A stretch of DNA of 64,000 bases, taken from contig CP073214.1 in assembly GCA_020342235.1 (NCBI GenBank), forward strand, positions 62,001-126,000, read 5' to 3'. Position 1 is the first letter of the stretch; every line of letters begins with the position of its first letter. Shown here one piece after another: positions 1 through 8,892 of the stretch. The stretch comes from Saccharomycopsis phalli (lineage: Eukaryota; Ascomycota; Saccharomycetes; Ascoideales; Saccharomycopsidaceae). Below the pieces are notes generated by a model that was not told the DNA's origin, did not search any database, and worked only from the letters and a program-made list of their open reading frames with translations. Made by a program: the position numbers and the translations under genes.

Positions 1-68
1 CCACATATAGTGCAGCTACATGTAAATACGGTCACTATATTATAATTGTATCTAATAAACTCAGTAAG

Positions 69-2375
69 TCAAGACTCAAAAGGACAGTCAAAACTATCGT
101 GCCCCTCACGTTCACACAATCCACACCATTTACTTCTTCCCTTGGAAGCGTCCACCGCAACAGTAGGCTTATATACCGGCAACTGTCCTTGTACAATCTC
201 CGAAGTAGATGAATATCTGATCGCAGACTTGTCGGCGTCACAATCAGGCTTATTGATATCCAAATTCTCATCTTCTTCTTCAATAGAAGAGTTGCTTAGC
301 CTCTTCATCATGTCAGGAGAAAACACATTATCCACCTCCAACGAAGACATGGATCCATGCTTTCTATCCACTTTACCCACTTTTCTCAACAACAACTCTG
401 TCTGGGCATCTTTCTCAGATATTTCTGCCTCATGTAACTTAACTGCTACCTTCGACTCGTCAAGCAAACCTCGATTCTCCGCGATCTTGTCTTCTTGTTC
501 TAGCTTCAAATGTGCAATCATCTCCGACAAAGAGTCAGCTTCATCACCTTTCTTCGCAAGAGCATTTTCATATTCACTGTGTTTATTCTGAAACTTCTCA
601 TACTGGTTTGCTACATCGAGGTCAATAGCTCGGGCTTGCTCATACTGAGCAATGGTGCGTTTCAACTCCTCATTCTCCCTGCTTAGTCGCAGCTTATCAT
701 CAATCTGCGCTTTTAAAAATTTAATCTCCTCATCCTTGGCCTCTGATAACATGATCTGCTTCTTCAACTCATTCATCTCCGTCACATTTTGGTCAGTAAT
801 TCCTGCCAATCTCTTCAATTCATTATCCTTCTCCTGTATGACATTGGTAAATTCTTGGAATTCAGTATCCTTATGCATTCGCAACTCATAAAGCTGTTCA
901 GTTAACTTTGCAATTTCTGCCTCTCCAGCGACTCTTGCCGCATTCAGAGATTCTGATTCATGATCTTGTATTGCATCCTTAGTAAGAGTTAACTGTCGCT
1001 CCAACATACTGATTCTCTCATCTTTTTCCTGGATATCTAATTTAAACTGCTTCAACTCTGAAATGCCATCTTCAGTCTGCTCCAATTCTGGAGCGTTGTC
1101 TTTGGATTTCTCCAACTCTAGCAACGCATCTTTTAATTCGGCGAGTTGCTGATCTCTCTGTTGAAGTTCGGCCTCGTAATAATCAGACATTTCTAGTAAT
1201 TGACTTTCAACATCTTTTCCCTCAAGTCCATCCACTTTACGGGAGTCTAATTCTTTCTGCATTGTATCCATTTTGATTGTCATTTCTTTAATTACCTCGT
1301 CTCTTTTAGAAACTTCATCAGTTAATGTATTGAATCGGAGTTCGTACTTGTCAAGATCACTAACAAGAGCCTGTAGTTGTTCCTCTTTATCTCCGTTGAT
1401 GAAGTTAAAATCATCATTGGCATTTAAGTTTTCAATTACCATTTCTCGTTCTTCAAGCATAGCCTCGAGGTCTTTAATGGTATCGTTCTTTTCAATTAAC
1501 TCCGACTTTAACATCATGACATTTTCACCACCCTCCAGTGATAGTTCATCATTCAACTCCACAATAACGCTCTGGTACTCTTCAATTTTCAAGTTCAACT
1601 GTTGCACTTCGTTGGTGAAAATTTCAGCATTTTCAGAAGCCTGATCTTCTAAAATACTGATGGCCTCTCTTAATTCGTCTCTCTGCTGATCAGCAAGCTG
1701 CTTCACCTTGATGATCTTGGCATCTTTTTTTTCTAGCTGTGACTTGTATAGTTCCAACTGGAGCTTTAGTTCGTCAATGGTTGTGGAATAGTCTTTGATT
1801 ATTTCTAACTTTTCATTAAGTTGCTTTTTATAGTTACTAATTTGGGTTGTAAGCATGAGTTTTTCACTCATCAACGCCTTGTGCTTTGTGGTCAAGGTAT
1901 GAATCTGGCTGATAAGGTCCAGGTTTCTGGAAGGTGTGGAAGGGTATTTTTCGGTATTAGATGCCAACGTGCTGCTGAAACTTCTTCTGTTCACTCCAAC
2001 ATCCACTCTTGAATCTAGCGATAATCTTTTACTTTTGGTTACCGTAGCTGCACTGCCGCTAACAATTCTGTTTCGATTTTCAGTGCTACTGAGAGACTGT
2101 CTAGTAGTTGTGGCATGTGGCACAAAATTGGCATTGGACTCATTGCATAGTAATACAGTGTCATATGGATAAAAGATGCCGGTGTTTGGACCATCTACCT
2201 GGAAATAAACCTTGTTGTTGTGATCACCATTATTTCGGCCCTTTGCACCGTTCAAAAGCTCAATACCCACAAAGGTACCTGCCTTATCTTCAACAGGGCC
2301 AATATACTTGAGAATCCCTGTTCGATTATTTGGCACATTCACAATCGAACCTACTTTCAACTGAGTTCTGGACAT
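69..2375 (-). CDS. BIK1: CAP-Gly microtubule plus-end protein, Bik1/CLIP-170
   Basis: A 768-residue protein with an N-terminal CAP-Gly domain (about residues 8-62; GRNNG at 46-50, a variant of the family GKNDG that binds C-terminal EEY/F tails), a Ser/Arg linker, a coiled coil from about 150 to 690 and a C-terminal CCHC zinc knuckle (C751, C754, H759, C764). This is the Bik1/CLIP-170 layout. Bik1 tracks microtubule plus ends and helps load dynein and orient the spindle. I start at the ATG at 2375 because CAP-Gly homology begins there and a Reb1-like site lies 53 bp upstream; the frame stays open further upstream but without an ATG. At 768 residues it is longer than S. cerevisiae Bik1 (about 440), through the coiled coil. 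Confidence 0.93.
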   Translation of the reverse strand: MSRTQLKVGSIVNVPNNRTGILKYIGPVEDKAGTFVGIELLNGAKGRNNGDHNNKVYFQVDGPNTGIFYPYDTVLLCNESNANFVPHATTTRQSLSSTENRNRIVSGSAATVTKSKRLSLDSRVDVGVNRRSFSSTLASNTEKYPSTPSRNLDLISQIHTLTTKHKALMSEKLMLTTQISNYKKQLNEKLEIIKDYSTTIDELKLQLELYKSQLEKKDAKIIKVKQLADQQRDELREAISILEDQASENAEIFTNEVQQLNLKIEEYQSVIVELNDELSLEGGENVMMLKSELIEKNDTIKDLEAMLEEREMVIENLNANDDFNFINGDKEEQLQALVSDLDKYELRFNTLTDEVSKRDEVIKEMTIKMDTMQKELDSRKVDGLEGKDVESQLLEMSDYYEAELQQRDQQLAELKDALLELEKSKDNAPELEQTEDGISELKQFKLDIQEKDERISMLERQLTLTKDAIQDHESESLNAARVAGEAEIAKLTEQLYELRMHKDTEFQEFTNVIQEKDNELKRLAGITDQNVTEMNELKKQIMLSEAKDEEIKFLKAQIDDKLRLSRENEELKRTIAQYEQARAIDLDVANQYEKFQNKHSEYENALAKKGDEADSLSEMIAHLKLEQEDKIAENRGLLDESKVAVKLHEAEISEKDAQTELLLRKVGKVDRKHGSMSSLEVDNVFSPDMMKRLSNSSIEEEDENLDINKPDCDADKSAIRYSSTSEIVQGQLPVYKPTVAVDASKGRSKWCGLCEREGHDSFDCPFES

Positions 2376-2427
2376 GCTGTCAATGTGGATCAAGATATCA
2401 AAATTGTAAACATTAATTGATCCAAGG

Positions 2428-2434
2428 TTACCCG
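2428..2434 (+). promoter_or_regulatory. Reb1-like site (TTACCCG)
   Basis: TTACCCG lies inside the palindrome TACCCGGGTA, 53 bp upstream of the BIK1 ATG. It matches the Reb1 general regulatory factor consensus, and the same motif recurs in several promoters of this window. Confidence 0.55.
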
Positions 2435-2604
2435 GGTATGCGCTTCAATGGCCCATTTGTATGGTTTGCATTGTTCTGTGAATACACAGGTGAGTACCAT
2501 TTTGAGTGTGGACTACTGATCAAAAAATATCCTTGACTCGGATATAGTATATAATCTGAGTATACACTTTGTTGATTTTTTGATTGGACCAGGAAACCTG
2601 GCCA

Positions 2605-2655
2605 CCATTTCCCATAAATTTCCATTTCCCCTAAATTTCCATTTCCCCTAAATTT
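2605..2655. repeat. 17-bp tandem repeat, 3 copies
   Basis: Three consecutive 17-bp units (2605, 2622, 2639) read CCATTTCCCMTAAATTT and are followed by a decayed copy. Two units carry CCCCT, a stress-element core. The array lies between the nitronate monooxygenase stop and the BIK1 promoter. Confidence 0.8.
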
Positions 2656-2726
2656 CCAATTGCAATAAATTGCAATTTCCATAAAACCGCTTTTATTGTG
2701 AACCCCTCAAATTTCACCGCGCTATT

Positions 2727-3905
2727 CTATTTACCAGTCATCTGATCGATCGCTTTACCCAAAGAAGCCACAATTTGACCCGCATTCAACCCCAACGGAA
2801 TGTTGACGTAGTTTTCACCTGCCAAGTAGAAACCAACATCAACCAGTCCTGATACAAGTTTACTTCTTAACGTCTTGTAGGAATTGTAGAGATACCCATA
2901 TGGCGGGATGTTCTGGTCGGCAATGGGATTTTCCAAAAGACCCAGAATAAATGGCGTCACAATGGCTCTGGCAGATCTTCCAGACACTTTTGCAGTCATG
3001 GCAGTTTGCGGATACTTTGGCCCCGCTTCCAAAATCCCAGTCACATACTTTCTGGAACCTGATTGCGGTGTCGCAAGGAATACACTGCCCATCTGAACCG
3101 CAGAGACTCCTCTTGACAAGTAAAAGGCAACGTCTTCACCAGTAACAATTCCTCCTGCAGCTATAACAAAGGTATCAAGACCATGACTGCGGACATGCTC
3201 CAACACCTGATCCACCAAGCCTGCGGTGTCGAGTTTCAGATCAGTGGCATCGCTGTGAAGAAAATGCCCTCGATGGCCACCAGCCTGATATCCCTGGCAC
3301 ACAAGCCCGTCGGCACCACTGTCAATAATCAAACGAGCCTCCTCTAAACACGTAGCGGTAATAAACACCAAAGTTCCCTGCTGGTGGAGCCTTTTGATTG
3401 TACCAGTGCTGGGAATGCCGAAATGGAAACTCACTACTCGAGGCACTGTGTCCCGGTTCTTGTCCCAGAAATCAAACAACGACGCAATCACCCCAGGATG
3501 GTTCTGCTCAACGTCCTTGAATGATACGTTTCCGTTTCTTGACGATTGCACAGTGGCCTCAGAGATGACACTGCTGCTCACCTGAGGAAGCACTGTGCTG
3601 TAGAGAGCATCCAAGTTCTCCTTTTGAGCCTTACTTGGGGGATTTAGTACATCATGACAGAAAAAGTTCAAGTTTACAATTGACGATTTCTCAGCCAAAT
3701 GCGTCTGGTAACTGCGGAAATTGTCCACCACCCCATCTATCCCCTTGCTGAGATCAAGTCCAGCCAATGGGAGAGATCCCAATCCCCCGTTGTTTGTGAC
3801 TTCTGCAGCCAAGTCAGGTGTGACAATTCCAGCCATTGGGGCTTGGATGATGGGATATTTAATTCCCAATTTCTCGCAAAAAGCAACCGATCTTCGAAGC
3901 GTCAT
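2727..3905 (-). CDS. Nitronate monooxygenase (2-nitropropane dioxygenase family)
   Basis: A 392-residue FMN TIM-barrel protein. It has the N-terminal IIQAPMAGI and GGLGSLPLAGL flavin-binding signatures, the central QGYQAGGHRGH motif with the presumed catalytic His, and the AAGGIVTGEDVAFYLSRG and VQMGSVFLAT phosphate-binding segments. The family oxidises alkyl nitronates or the toxin propionate-3-nitronate using FMN and O2; it resembles S. cerevisiae YJR149W. The ATG at 3905 begins MTLRRSVAFCEKLG, where homology starts; the open frame upstream has no ATG. Family assignment is firm; the physiological substrate is unknown. Confidence 0.9.
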   Translation of the reverse strand: MTLRRSVAFCEKLGIKYPIIQAPMAGIVTPDLAAEVTNNGGLGSLPLAGLDLSKGIDGVVDNFRSYQTHLAEKSSIVNLNFFCHDVLNPPSKAQKENLDALYSTVLPQVSSSVISEATVQSSRNGNVSFKDVEQNHPGVIASLFDFWDKNRDTVPRVVSFHFGIPSTGTIKRLHQQGTLVFITATCLEEARLIIDSGADGLVCQGYQAGGHRGHFLHSDATDLKLDTAGLVDQVLEHVRSHGLDTFVIAAGGIVTGEDVAFYLSRGVSAVQMGSVFLATPQSGSRKYVTGILEAGPKYPQTAMTAKVSGRSARAIVTPFILGLLENPIADQNIPPYGYLYNSYKTLRSKLVSGLVDVGFYLAGENYVNIPLGLNAGQIVASLGKAIDQMTGK

Positions 3906-4155
3906 ATCCCAGTGTGTCAAGCAATAACTGGCAATGATATTAGTGTTGCAGTTGAGCAGCAATTTACTTTTCAATAACAAACAGCGTGACTGAACAAGAA
4001 CCTCGAATACCTAATGGCTTTGCTAACTCACAGGCTTACCCAAAATAGGTTTATACAGGATTCACTCAGTCATTTTAACTTCAGGCACGTCCACACACCA
4101 GTACGGTGGGTCAGTGCACCTACAATAGAATATAGAATCCAGCATGTATATCAAT

Positions 4156-5133
4156 CTATTTGAGGTTCCCCGAGCATCCTGGACAATCAACGTGGCTCAA
4201 TAGATCGGACGGCAAGATCTCGATCCAGTATCCATCTGGGTCCTTGATGAAGGCAATTTTAGAGAGAAATCCTTTGTTATACTTGAGAGCCCACTGAGCA
4301 TCTGGAAACTCCTTCTCAATTTGGCTACACAAATCTCCAGCATCCTTGACACTCAATCCAATGTGCCCGTATCCCTGTGGAGAATCGTTTCCGTTGTGGT
4401 ACTTAAACTCGGGATCATCCTCGGTCCCCCAGTTATGGGTCAACTCAAGCAATCCTTGTCGGTTGGACTTTACTTGGTCCTTGGAGAACGAGTCGTTCTC
4501 ATATCCCAAGAAATAGAGAGTGAACTTGGCACTCTCATGCTTTGAAGTGGCAACCAATTTCATCCCCAAGACATTCTGATAGAAATCCAACGACTTCTGG
4601 GCATCCTTAACTCGGATCATGGTGTGGTTGAACTTGTACGTAGACAATTCAGTCTGGTACTCAATTGGATTAATTGCCTGGTTTGAAACTAACTCAATCC
4701 AGTATCCGTCTGGATCCAACGCAAATGCGATATCCTTTTGTCTACCATCAGATAGCTTCTTTTGGAATTTGACTCCCTGCGATTCCAATGCATTACAAGC
4801 AGCGTTGATATTGTCTACGGAAAAACAAATGTGTCCAAACCCTCGATGTGGCTCCTTGTTACCGTTGTTGACCGAAAAGTCGGCCTGTGCCTCACTTCCC
4901 CAGTTGTGGGTCAATTCCAAGACCCCTTCTCTTTCGGCCCAGTTCTTCCCGTAACCCTTGTTTTTTGGGTAGTCAAATGCCAACATGTAGAGGGTGAATT
5001 TCTTTTCCTCAACTGGGAATTCTTGCACCAACTTCATGCCAAAGTTCCGTTGGTAAAATTCCAAACTGACCTTTGGATCCTTGACCCGCAAACAGGTGTG
5101 GTTTAACGTTAACGAAGAATCAAAGCGAACCAT
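4156..5133 (-). CDS. GLO1: Lactoylglutathione lyase (glyoxalase I), double-domain
   Basis: A 325-residue fused glyoxalase I with two vicinal-oxygen-chelate domains, as in yeast Glo1 (326 residues). Domain 1 ligands are H12, E73, H101 and E147; domain 2 repeats the pattern (NHTMIRV, LLELTHNWG, GYGHIGLSV, GYWIEIL). It isomerises the methylglyoxal-glutathione hemithioacetal to S-lactoylglutathione in the cytosol. An in-frame ATG at 5208 would add 25 residues. I prefer 5133 because homology starts there and a Reb1-like site (5190-5196) lies inside the would-be extension. The promoter overlaps the 3' end of the neighbouring two-exon gene. Confidence 0.95.
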   Translation of the reverse strand: MVRFDSSLTLNHTCLRVKDPKVSLEFYQRNFGMKLVQEFPVEEKKFTLYMLAFDYPKNKGYGKNWAEREGVLELTHNWGSEAQADFSVNNGNKEPHRGFGHICFSVDNINAACNALESQGVKFQKKLSDGRQKDIAFALDPDGYWIELVSNQAINPIEYQTELSTYKFNHTMIRVKDAQKSLDFYQNVLGMKLVATSKHESAKFTLYFLGYENDSFSKDQVKSNRQGLLELTHNWGTEDDPEFKYHNGNDSPQGYGHIGLSVKDAGDLCSQIEKEFPDAQWALKYNKGFLSKIAFIKDPDGYWIEILPSDLLSHVDCPGCSGNLK

Positions 5134-5189
5134 GTCTGATGTACTGTGGTATACTTGCGGTCTCGTAATGCTTTGTCTGTCATCATATG

Positions 5190-5196
5190 TTACCCG
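5190..5196 (+). promoter_or_regulatory. Reb1-like site (TTACCCG)
   Basis: TTACCCGG lies 57 bp upstream of the chosen GLO1 ATG and just past the stop of the upstream gene. It supports the shorter GLO1 start. Confidence 0.5.
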
Positions 5197-5204
5197 GCAT
5201 ATCA

Positions 5205-5990
5205 TCATAGCTGTCCAGAGTCCATGCAGATGGACTCTGAAACTGTTGATACACTAAAGAGGGTATTTCTTTTGTATACCAAACCCTGATCCAGTCTCTG
5301 GTCAAAGTCATTGATGTTCAGATCCAATATAGTTTGTTGGAAATCGTCGCCGTGGCTCTGGTTGGGGTTTCCCCGACTTGCTTCTGTATTATGATCAGTA
5401 GTTTCTTGTTTATCATTGTACCACCAGTTTCTAACGGTCAATATAAAACTATTGAACTTCCAATCCTCCAGCTTGATTCTCCAGTCTGTATTGTCATCAC
5501 CTTTTGGTCTTGCAGATTTCCATGGAATATGATGAGTACGTGACTCAAGCTGTTTATCATTGGTTAGACCTCTCTTTTGGTACTGACTTGGTTCAAATTT
5601 CAAGCCAGCCAAGTTAGATCCGCTCCTAGACTTTAAGCCAGATCCGCTCCTAGACTTTAAGCCAGATCCGCTCCTAGACTTTAAGCCAGATTCGCTCCTA
5701 GATTTCAAGTCCGATTCGCTCCTAGACTTCAAGCCAGATTCGCTCCTAGACTTCAAATCTGGTTTCTTAGCATACAAGGAACCCATTGCGTCCTTCCACG
5801 TGCTAACTAGGCTCCTCCAATAGCCCTCGCTTTCATTTCTGTCTGTTAGCATCAACTAGTAAATGCCGACAACTTACAGTGAATCATCATAGCAGTCCAA
5901 CAAGTCGGTGTATCCACTTTCGGTATACCCGCTATAATCCTGCCTGTACCAGTACGACTTATGAAAGACTCTGAGATGGCTCCTGTTCAT
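5205..5990 (-). CDS. Unrecognised two-exon protein with an 8-residue repeat
   Basis: Exon 1 runs 5990-5878 and exon 2 5838-5205, around a 39-bp intron. Joined they give exactly 249 codons (248 residues). Exon 1 starts MNRSHLRVFHKSYWYRQDY and is Tyr- and Asp-rich. Exon 2 has six copies of an octapeptide (LKSRSGSG/LKSRSESG), then a hydrophobic/aromatic block (DWRIKLEDWKFNSFILTV, followed by RNWWYN), then a polar tail. There is no signal peptide and no family I recognise. The intron matches the three safer introns of this window (GTAAGT donor, GCTAAC branch, AG 6 nt later), and the splice keeps the frame. It uses the second of two nearby AGs; the first would hit a stop. The stop overlaps the longest GLO1 frame by a few bases. 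The aromatic block suggests a conserved core, but that is inference. Confidence 0.6.
5617..5760. repeat. 24-bp coding minisatellite, 6 copies
   Basis: Six contiguous 24-bp units (from 5617, 5641, 5665, 5689, 5713, 5737) encode LKSRS(G/E)S(G/D/N) on the minus strand. Three units have GGATC and three GAATC sense variants, suggesting block expansion. Copy number is likely to vary between strains. Confidence 0.95.
5839..5877 (-). other. Predicted 39-bp intron
   Basis: It reads GTAAGT at the donor and ATGCTAACAGACAG at the acceptor. The first AG after the branch site is skipped because only the second keeps the frame. Confidence 0.55.
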
Positions 5991-6076
5991 TGCAAGACTT
6001 TAGTTGTGGACTTGGTGTGAAATACGCATGTTACGTGCAAAAGCACAAACTGTTATTGCACAAAGGATCCAATGAT

Positions 6077-6964
6077 TTAGCCGGGTCCGCGTAGAACATA
6101 CAATCCCTTGAGGTCGAACTGCCGGAGTTTCTTGACAACGGCCACGTTTAAATTCCCGTGTATATTGGCGTACTTTATGATTGCTTCATTGCCAGTCAAG
6201 TCTAGCAGCACGGTCTCCAACGAGTCAGAAATCACTATGTTTCCTAGAAAGCTCTTGAAGCGCTCGCTCAACAAGAAGTTGTTGTCATGATCGTAGTCGA
6301 TGGTAAGAGAAATGAGATCTTTGCCGGCAAATTGCCGGAGGTCAAAAGGAAACTCCCAGGTACAGTTTTTCAAGGTCAAGAATCTCAACGATGGTACTGA
6401 GACACGGTCAAAGCCTATGAATTGGAAGTTCTCGAGAACTAACCTGTTGATGTAGTTAAACTGAGCAATGTGCTCCAAATTGAAGCGGCTGTTGGGCTTT
6501 TCAGTGGCCAACTCCAATACCTTGATGGTATCCTTGAACTTGAAGTATTTAAGACAAAATGACGCGGAAGATATTTCTATTCTTAGTCGTTCGATCCTGC
6601 TAAACCTGTTGATGATCTCGTCGACCTGTTGGCACAAGTGCCACTCCAACTTGTTATCGGGACTACAAATCACCACCTCCTGGACGATCTGACTGAGACA
6701 CGACCAGGAAAGACGCCAGTCGTCCGACTGGTTTTGCGGATGCGCTACGAACTCGCTCAAAAACCGTGGCACGTTTTGCCATTTGATATATACCTGTCTG
6801 AATACATACTCTTGCATTTCCTTCCGATGGTACTTGTTGGCCATGGAGAGACTGATGAAGGCATCTACTCCGGCAAAAGCGCGTATTTTCAAGAGAATCT
6901 CACACGGGAGATCAAACAACCCGATCTTTGGCGCTAATTTTCGACGCTTGGGCTCGCGGGTCAT
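6077..6964 (-). CDS. F-box protein
   Basis: A 295-residue protein. A basic start (MTREPKRRKLAPK) leads into an F-box (FDLPCEILLKIRAFAGV, about residues 13-55), followed by degenerate leucine-rich segments (RLRIEIS, LVLENFQFIGF, LRFLTLKNCTWEF, LISLTIDY, LETVLLDLTG). It ends LRQFDLKGLYVLRGPG. F-box proteins link Skp1 of SCF ubiquitin ligases to substrates; this one's target is unknown. I start at the ATG at 6964. It is divergent from SDH7 across a 110-bp promoter with a Reb1-like site, and its stop is 86 bp from the ATG of the two-exon gene. Confidence 0.75.
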   Translation of the reverse strand: MTREPKRRKLAPKIGLFDLPCEILLKIRAFAGVDAFISLSMANKYHRKEMQEYVFRQVYIKWQNVPRFLSEFVAHPQNQSDDWRLSWSCLSQIVQEVVICSPDNKLEWHLCQQVDEIINRFSRIERLRIEISSASFCLKYFKFKDTIKVLELATEKPNSRFNLEHIAQFNYINRLVLENFQFIGFDRVSVPSLRFLTLKNCTWEFPFDLRQFAGKDLISLTIDYDHDNNFLLSERFKSFLGNIVISDSLETVLLDLTGNEAIIKYANIHGNLNVAVVKKLRQFDLKGLYVLRGPG

Positions 6965-7022
6965 TGAGATGGCACACAGTGACAATTGGAGATGGGCGCG
7001 ATTTGCCTGATACTAGCAAAAA

Positions 7023-7029
7023 TTACCCG
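7023..7029 (+). promoter_or_regulatory. Reb1-like site (TTACCCG), shared divergent promoter
   Basis: It lies 59 bp from the F-box ATG and 46 bp from the SDH7 ATG, almost centred in their 110-bp shared promoter. Confidence 0.6.
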
Positions 7030-7074
7030 GCCGACATATAAGGTGGAATCGCATGGACCAATTGGCGCACATCA

Positions 7075-7477
7075 ATGAGACAGAGCTTTGTGCGGATGGT
7101 CAAGGCGCGGCGGCCGGAGAGAAATACTCCTGCGATATTGCCGCCGTTACAATTGTACAGAAGGATCTTGAGAAGCCACAAGAAGTACTTGCCGGCGATG
7201 GAGCGGAGTTTGGGGGACCAATACGTCAAAGCTGAGTTCCGGGCGCACCAAAAGATTGACAATCCGCTCCACATTGTGGGTTTTTTGGTGAGCTGGCAGG
7301 AGTACTTGGGGCATGTCACTGGGGAGAAATGGGACAAGGGGGGCTTGTCGCAGGAGCAGTTGGACCAAATGAGCCCCGAGCAAGTTGGCCAGGTGAGTGA
7401 GCGAGGTACATTTCATAATTTGACTAACAAAACAGTTGTACGAGTTGATGCAGGAGACCAAGAAGGCTGGTGAGTAG
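7075..7477 (+). CDS. SDH7: Succinate dehydrogenase assembly factor 3 (Acn9), spliced
   Basis: Exon 1 is 7075-7392 and exon 2 7436-7477, around a 43-bp phase-0 intron; the product is 119 residues. A basic N-terminus ([17 protein letters not shown]) fits mitochondrial import. The LYR-family motif [14 protein letters not shown] follows, then [19 protein letters not shown] and [10 protein letters not shown], all typical of Sdh7/SDHAF3, which protects and helps mature the Sdh2 iron-sulfur subunit. Splicing adds [13 protein letters not shown] and a stop; unspliced, the frame drifts into intron-derived residues. An out-of-frame ATG at 7053 overlaps the start, so transcription may begin between 7055 and 7075 or be subject to uORF control. 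It is followed by GRH1 104 bp later. Confidence 0.92.
7393..7435 (+). other. 43-bp intron in SDH7
   Basis: Donor CAG|GTGAGT, branch GACTAAC, acceptor AAAACAG 7 nt after the branch. Removing it restores the conserved C-terminus. Confidence 0.9.
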
Positions 7478-7581
7478 AAAGAGTATAGTAGCACTGTAGA
7501 TAGAATGTGGATGTTTTCACCAGCGCACGTAACCCCCCACCCACCACCGAGTGGAGGCACACTGTAAATTTGGGCCAAGAG

Positions 7582-8856
7582 ATGTTTTCGTTTGCCAAAA
7601 ACTTGGTCAAGACGATCGAGCAGTCGGCGGAGCTGATTATCAGCACGTCCTCGAATCTCATCAACACCGACGGCGACCCCTATTTCCAGTCGGCCGGCAC
7701 CTCGTTTGGATTCCGGGTGCTTCATGTCGACAAGCAGGCACCAGCTGGAGGCCTTGGTCTTGAGCCGTGGTTCGACTACATTGTCGGGTTAAACAACCAC
7801 AGTCTTTCGACGCAGGGCGGGGACCAATTGGACGCACGGTTGCAGGTGCCAGACTACGACTTGTTTATCAGGGAGATTGAAAACAGCGTGGGCCGACCAA
7901 TCAATCTCCAGGTGTGGAACGCCAAAGGAGGTGTGCTACGGGACGTTTATGTAGAAAAAGTGGACGGCTTCCCGTTGGAGGACACCACCGCATACAACCA
8001 GCAGGGCTACTTGGTGGATTCCAACAACGTGGTGACCAACAACAAGTTCAAGTCGCTTGGGATCCTGATCCAGGCGACTCCGTTGGTGACGGCTACGTAC
8101 GTGTATCATGTGTTGGAGGTTCAGCAGAACTCTCCTGCGGAAAAGGGCGGGTTGTTGCCGCACTCGGACTACATTATCGGTGCCAACGACGGCTTGTTTG
8201 CCACTGGAGGCGAGGATTTGTTCTCACGGGTGATCACCTCGTTGTACGACCGAAACCCGCACGACTGCACCATTGAATTGGTGGTGTACAACCACGACTT
8301 TGACGTGGTGCGGCCGGTGCGCGTTTCGCCAAACACCTTCTGGGGAGGAAACGGAATCGTGGGCTGTGGCGTAGGCTACGGGTTTCTCCACCGGATTCCG
8401 CAGCTCGTGGGCAAGTTTGACGTGCCGGAGGGCGAGCCAAGCTACTTGCAGGCACCAGGACAGACGTTGTTCAACGTGCCTAACGACAATACCAGTAGCG
8501 AGTTTATAGCCATTAATCCGCCAACGGCCGCATTTGCTCCGCCGCCAGTTGGCAAGAAGAAGAAGAAGCACGCTGTGGGGAAACAGACGGACTTTTCGGA
8601 CTACTTTGCGCAAGAAACGGAGAGAAGCATGAAGATTGACGGGAGCTCTCGAAAGGCGATTGGTACCGAAGGGCTTGCTCCTCCACCAAAGAAGGGGGAA
8701 GGTAAGGCGGAGGAGAGGGAGAGAGAAGGTGGAGAGAAGGTGGGAGAGGAAAAGATGGGAGAGGAGAAAGAGGCAGAGGAGAAAGAGGCAGAGGAGAAAG
8801 AGGCAGAGGAAAAGCAAGAGGAAAAAGAGACCTCGGCCCCGGCAGATGCTACATAA
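7582..8856 (+). CDS. GRH1: GRASP65/55 homolog Grh1
   Basis: A 424-residue GRASP protein. The start MFSFAKNLVKTIEQSAELI matches the acetylated amphipathic N-terminus of yeast Grh1, which sets the ATG at 7582. Two PDZ-like GRASP repeats follow (from about residue 37: FGFRVLHVD, WFDYIVGLNNHSL; second: YVYHVLEVQQNSPAEKGGL, DYIIGANDGLF). A linker then leads to a Glu/Lys-rich tail containing a 15-bp tandem repeat (EEKEA, 8761-8805). GRASPs act at the early Golgi and ER exit sites with Bug1 and in unconventional secretion. The gene is convergent with RRP7, with 36 bp between stops. Confidence 0.95.
   Translation: MFSFAKNLVKTIEQSAELIISTSSNLINTDGDPYFQSAGTSFGFRVLHVDKQAPAGGLGLEPWFDYIVGLNNHSLSTQGGDQLDARLQVPDYDLFIREIENSVGRPINLQVWNAKGGVLRDVYVEKVDGFPLEDTTAYNQQGYLVDSNNVVTNNKFKSLGILIQATPLVTATYVYHVLEVQQNSPAEKGGLLPHSDYIIGANDGLFATGGEDLFSRVITSLYDRNPHDCTIELVVYNHDFDVVRPVRVSPNTFWGGNGIVGCGVGYGFLHRIPQLVGKFDVPEGEPSYLQAPGQTLFNVPNDNTSSEFIAINPPTAAFAPPPVGKKKKKHAVGKQTDFSDYFAQETERSMKIDGSSRKAIGTEGLAPPPKKGEGKAEEREREGGEKVGEEKMGEEKEAEEKEAEEKEAEEKQEEKETSAPADAT
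8761..8805. repeat. 15-bp coding tandem repeat, 3 perfect copies
   Basis: Three identical 15-bp units encode EEKEA in the GRH1 tail, followed by a decayed fourth. Confidence 0.9.
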
Positions 8857-8892
8857 ATCACAGTATAGGAAAATATCTATTAATTTGTAGTA

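Larger units (their letters stand above)
2376..2726. other. BIK1 promoter / nitronate monooxygenase 3' region
   Basis: A 351-bp non-coding gap between two minus-strand genes. It holds a Reb1-like site near BIK1 and three 17-bp tandem repeats; I see no other gene. Confidence 0.7.

Noticed and set aside
46-591. Plus-strand frame opposite BIK1, and similar long frames opposite SRO9, ATG22, NEO1 and the Wor3-like gene
   Set aside because: Antisense shadows of biased codons in real genes; no independent motifs or start signals.
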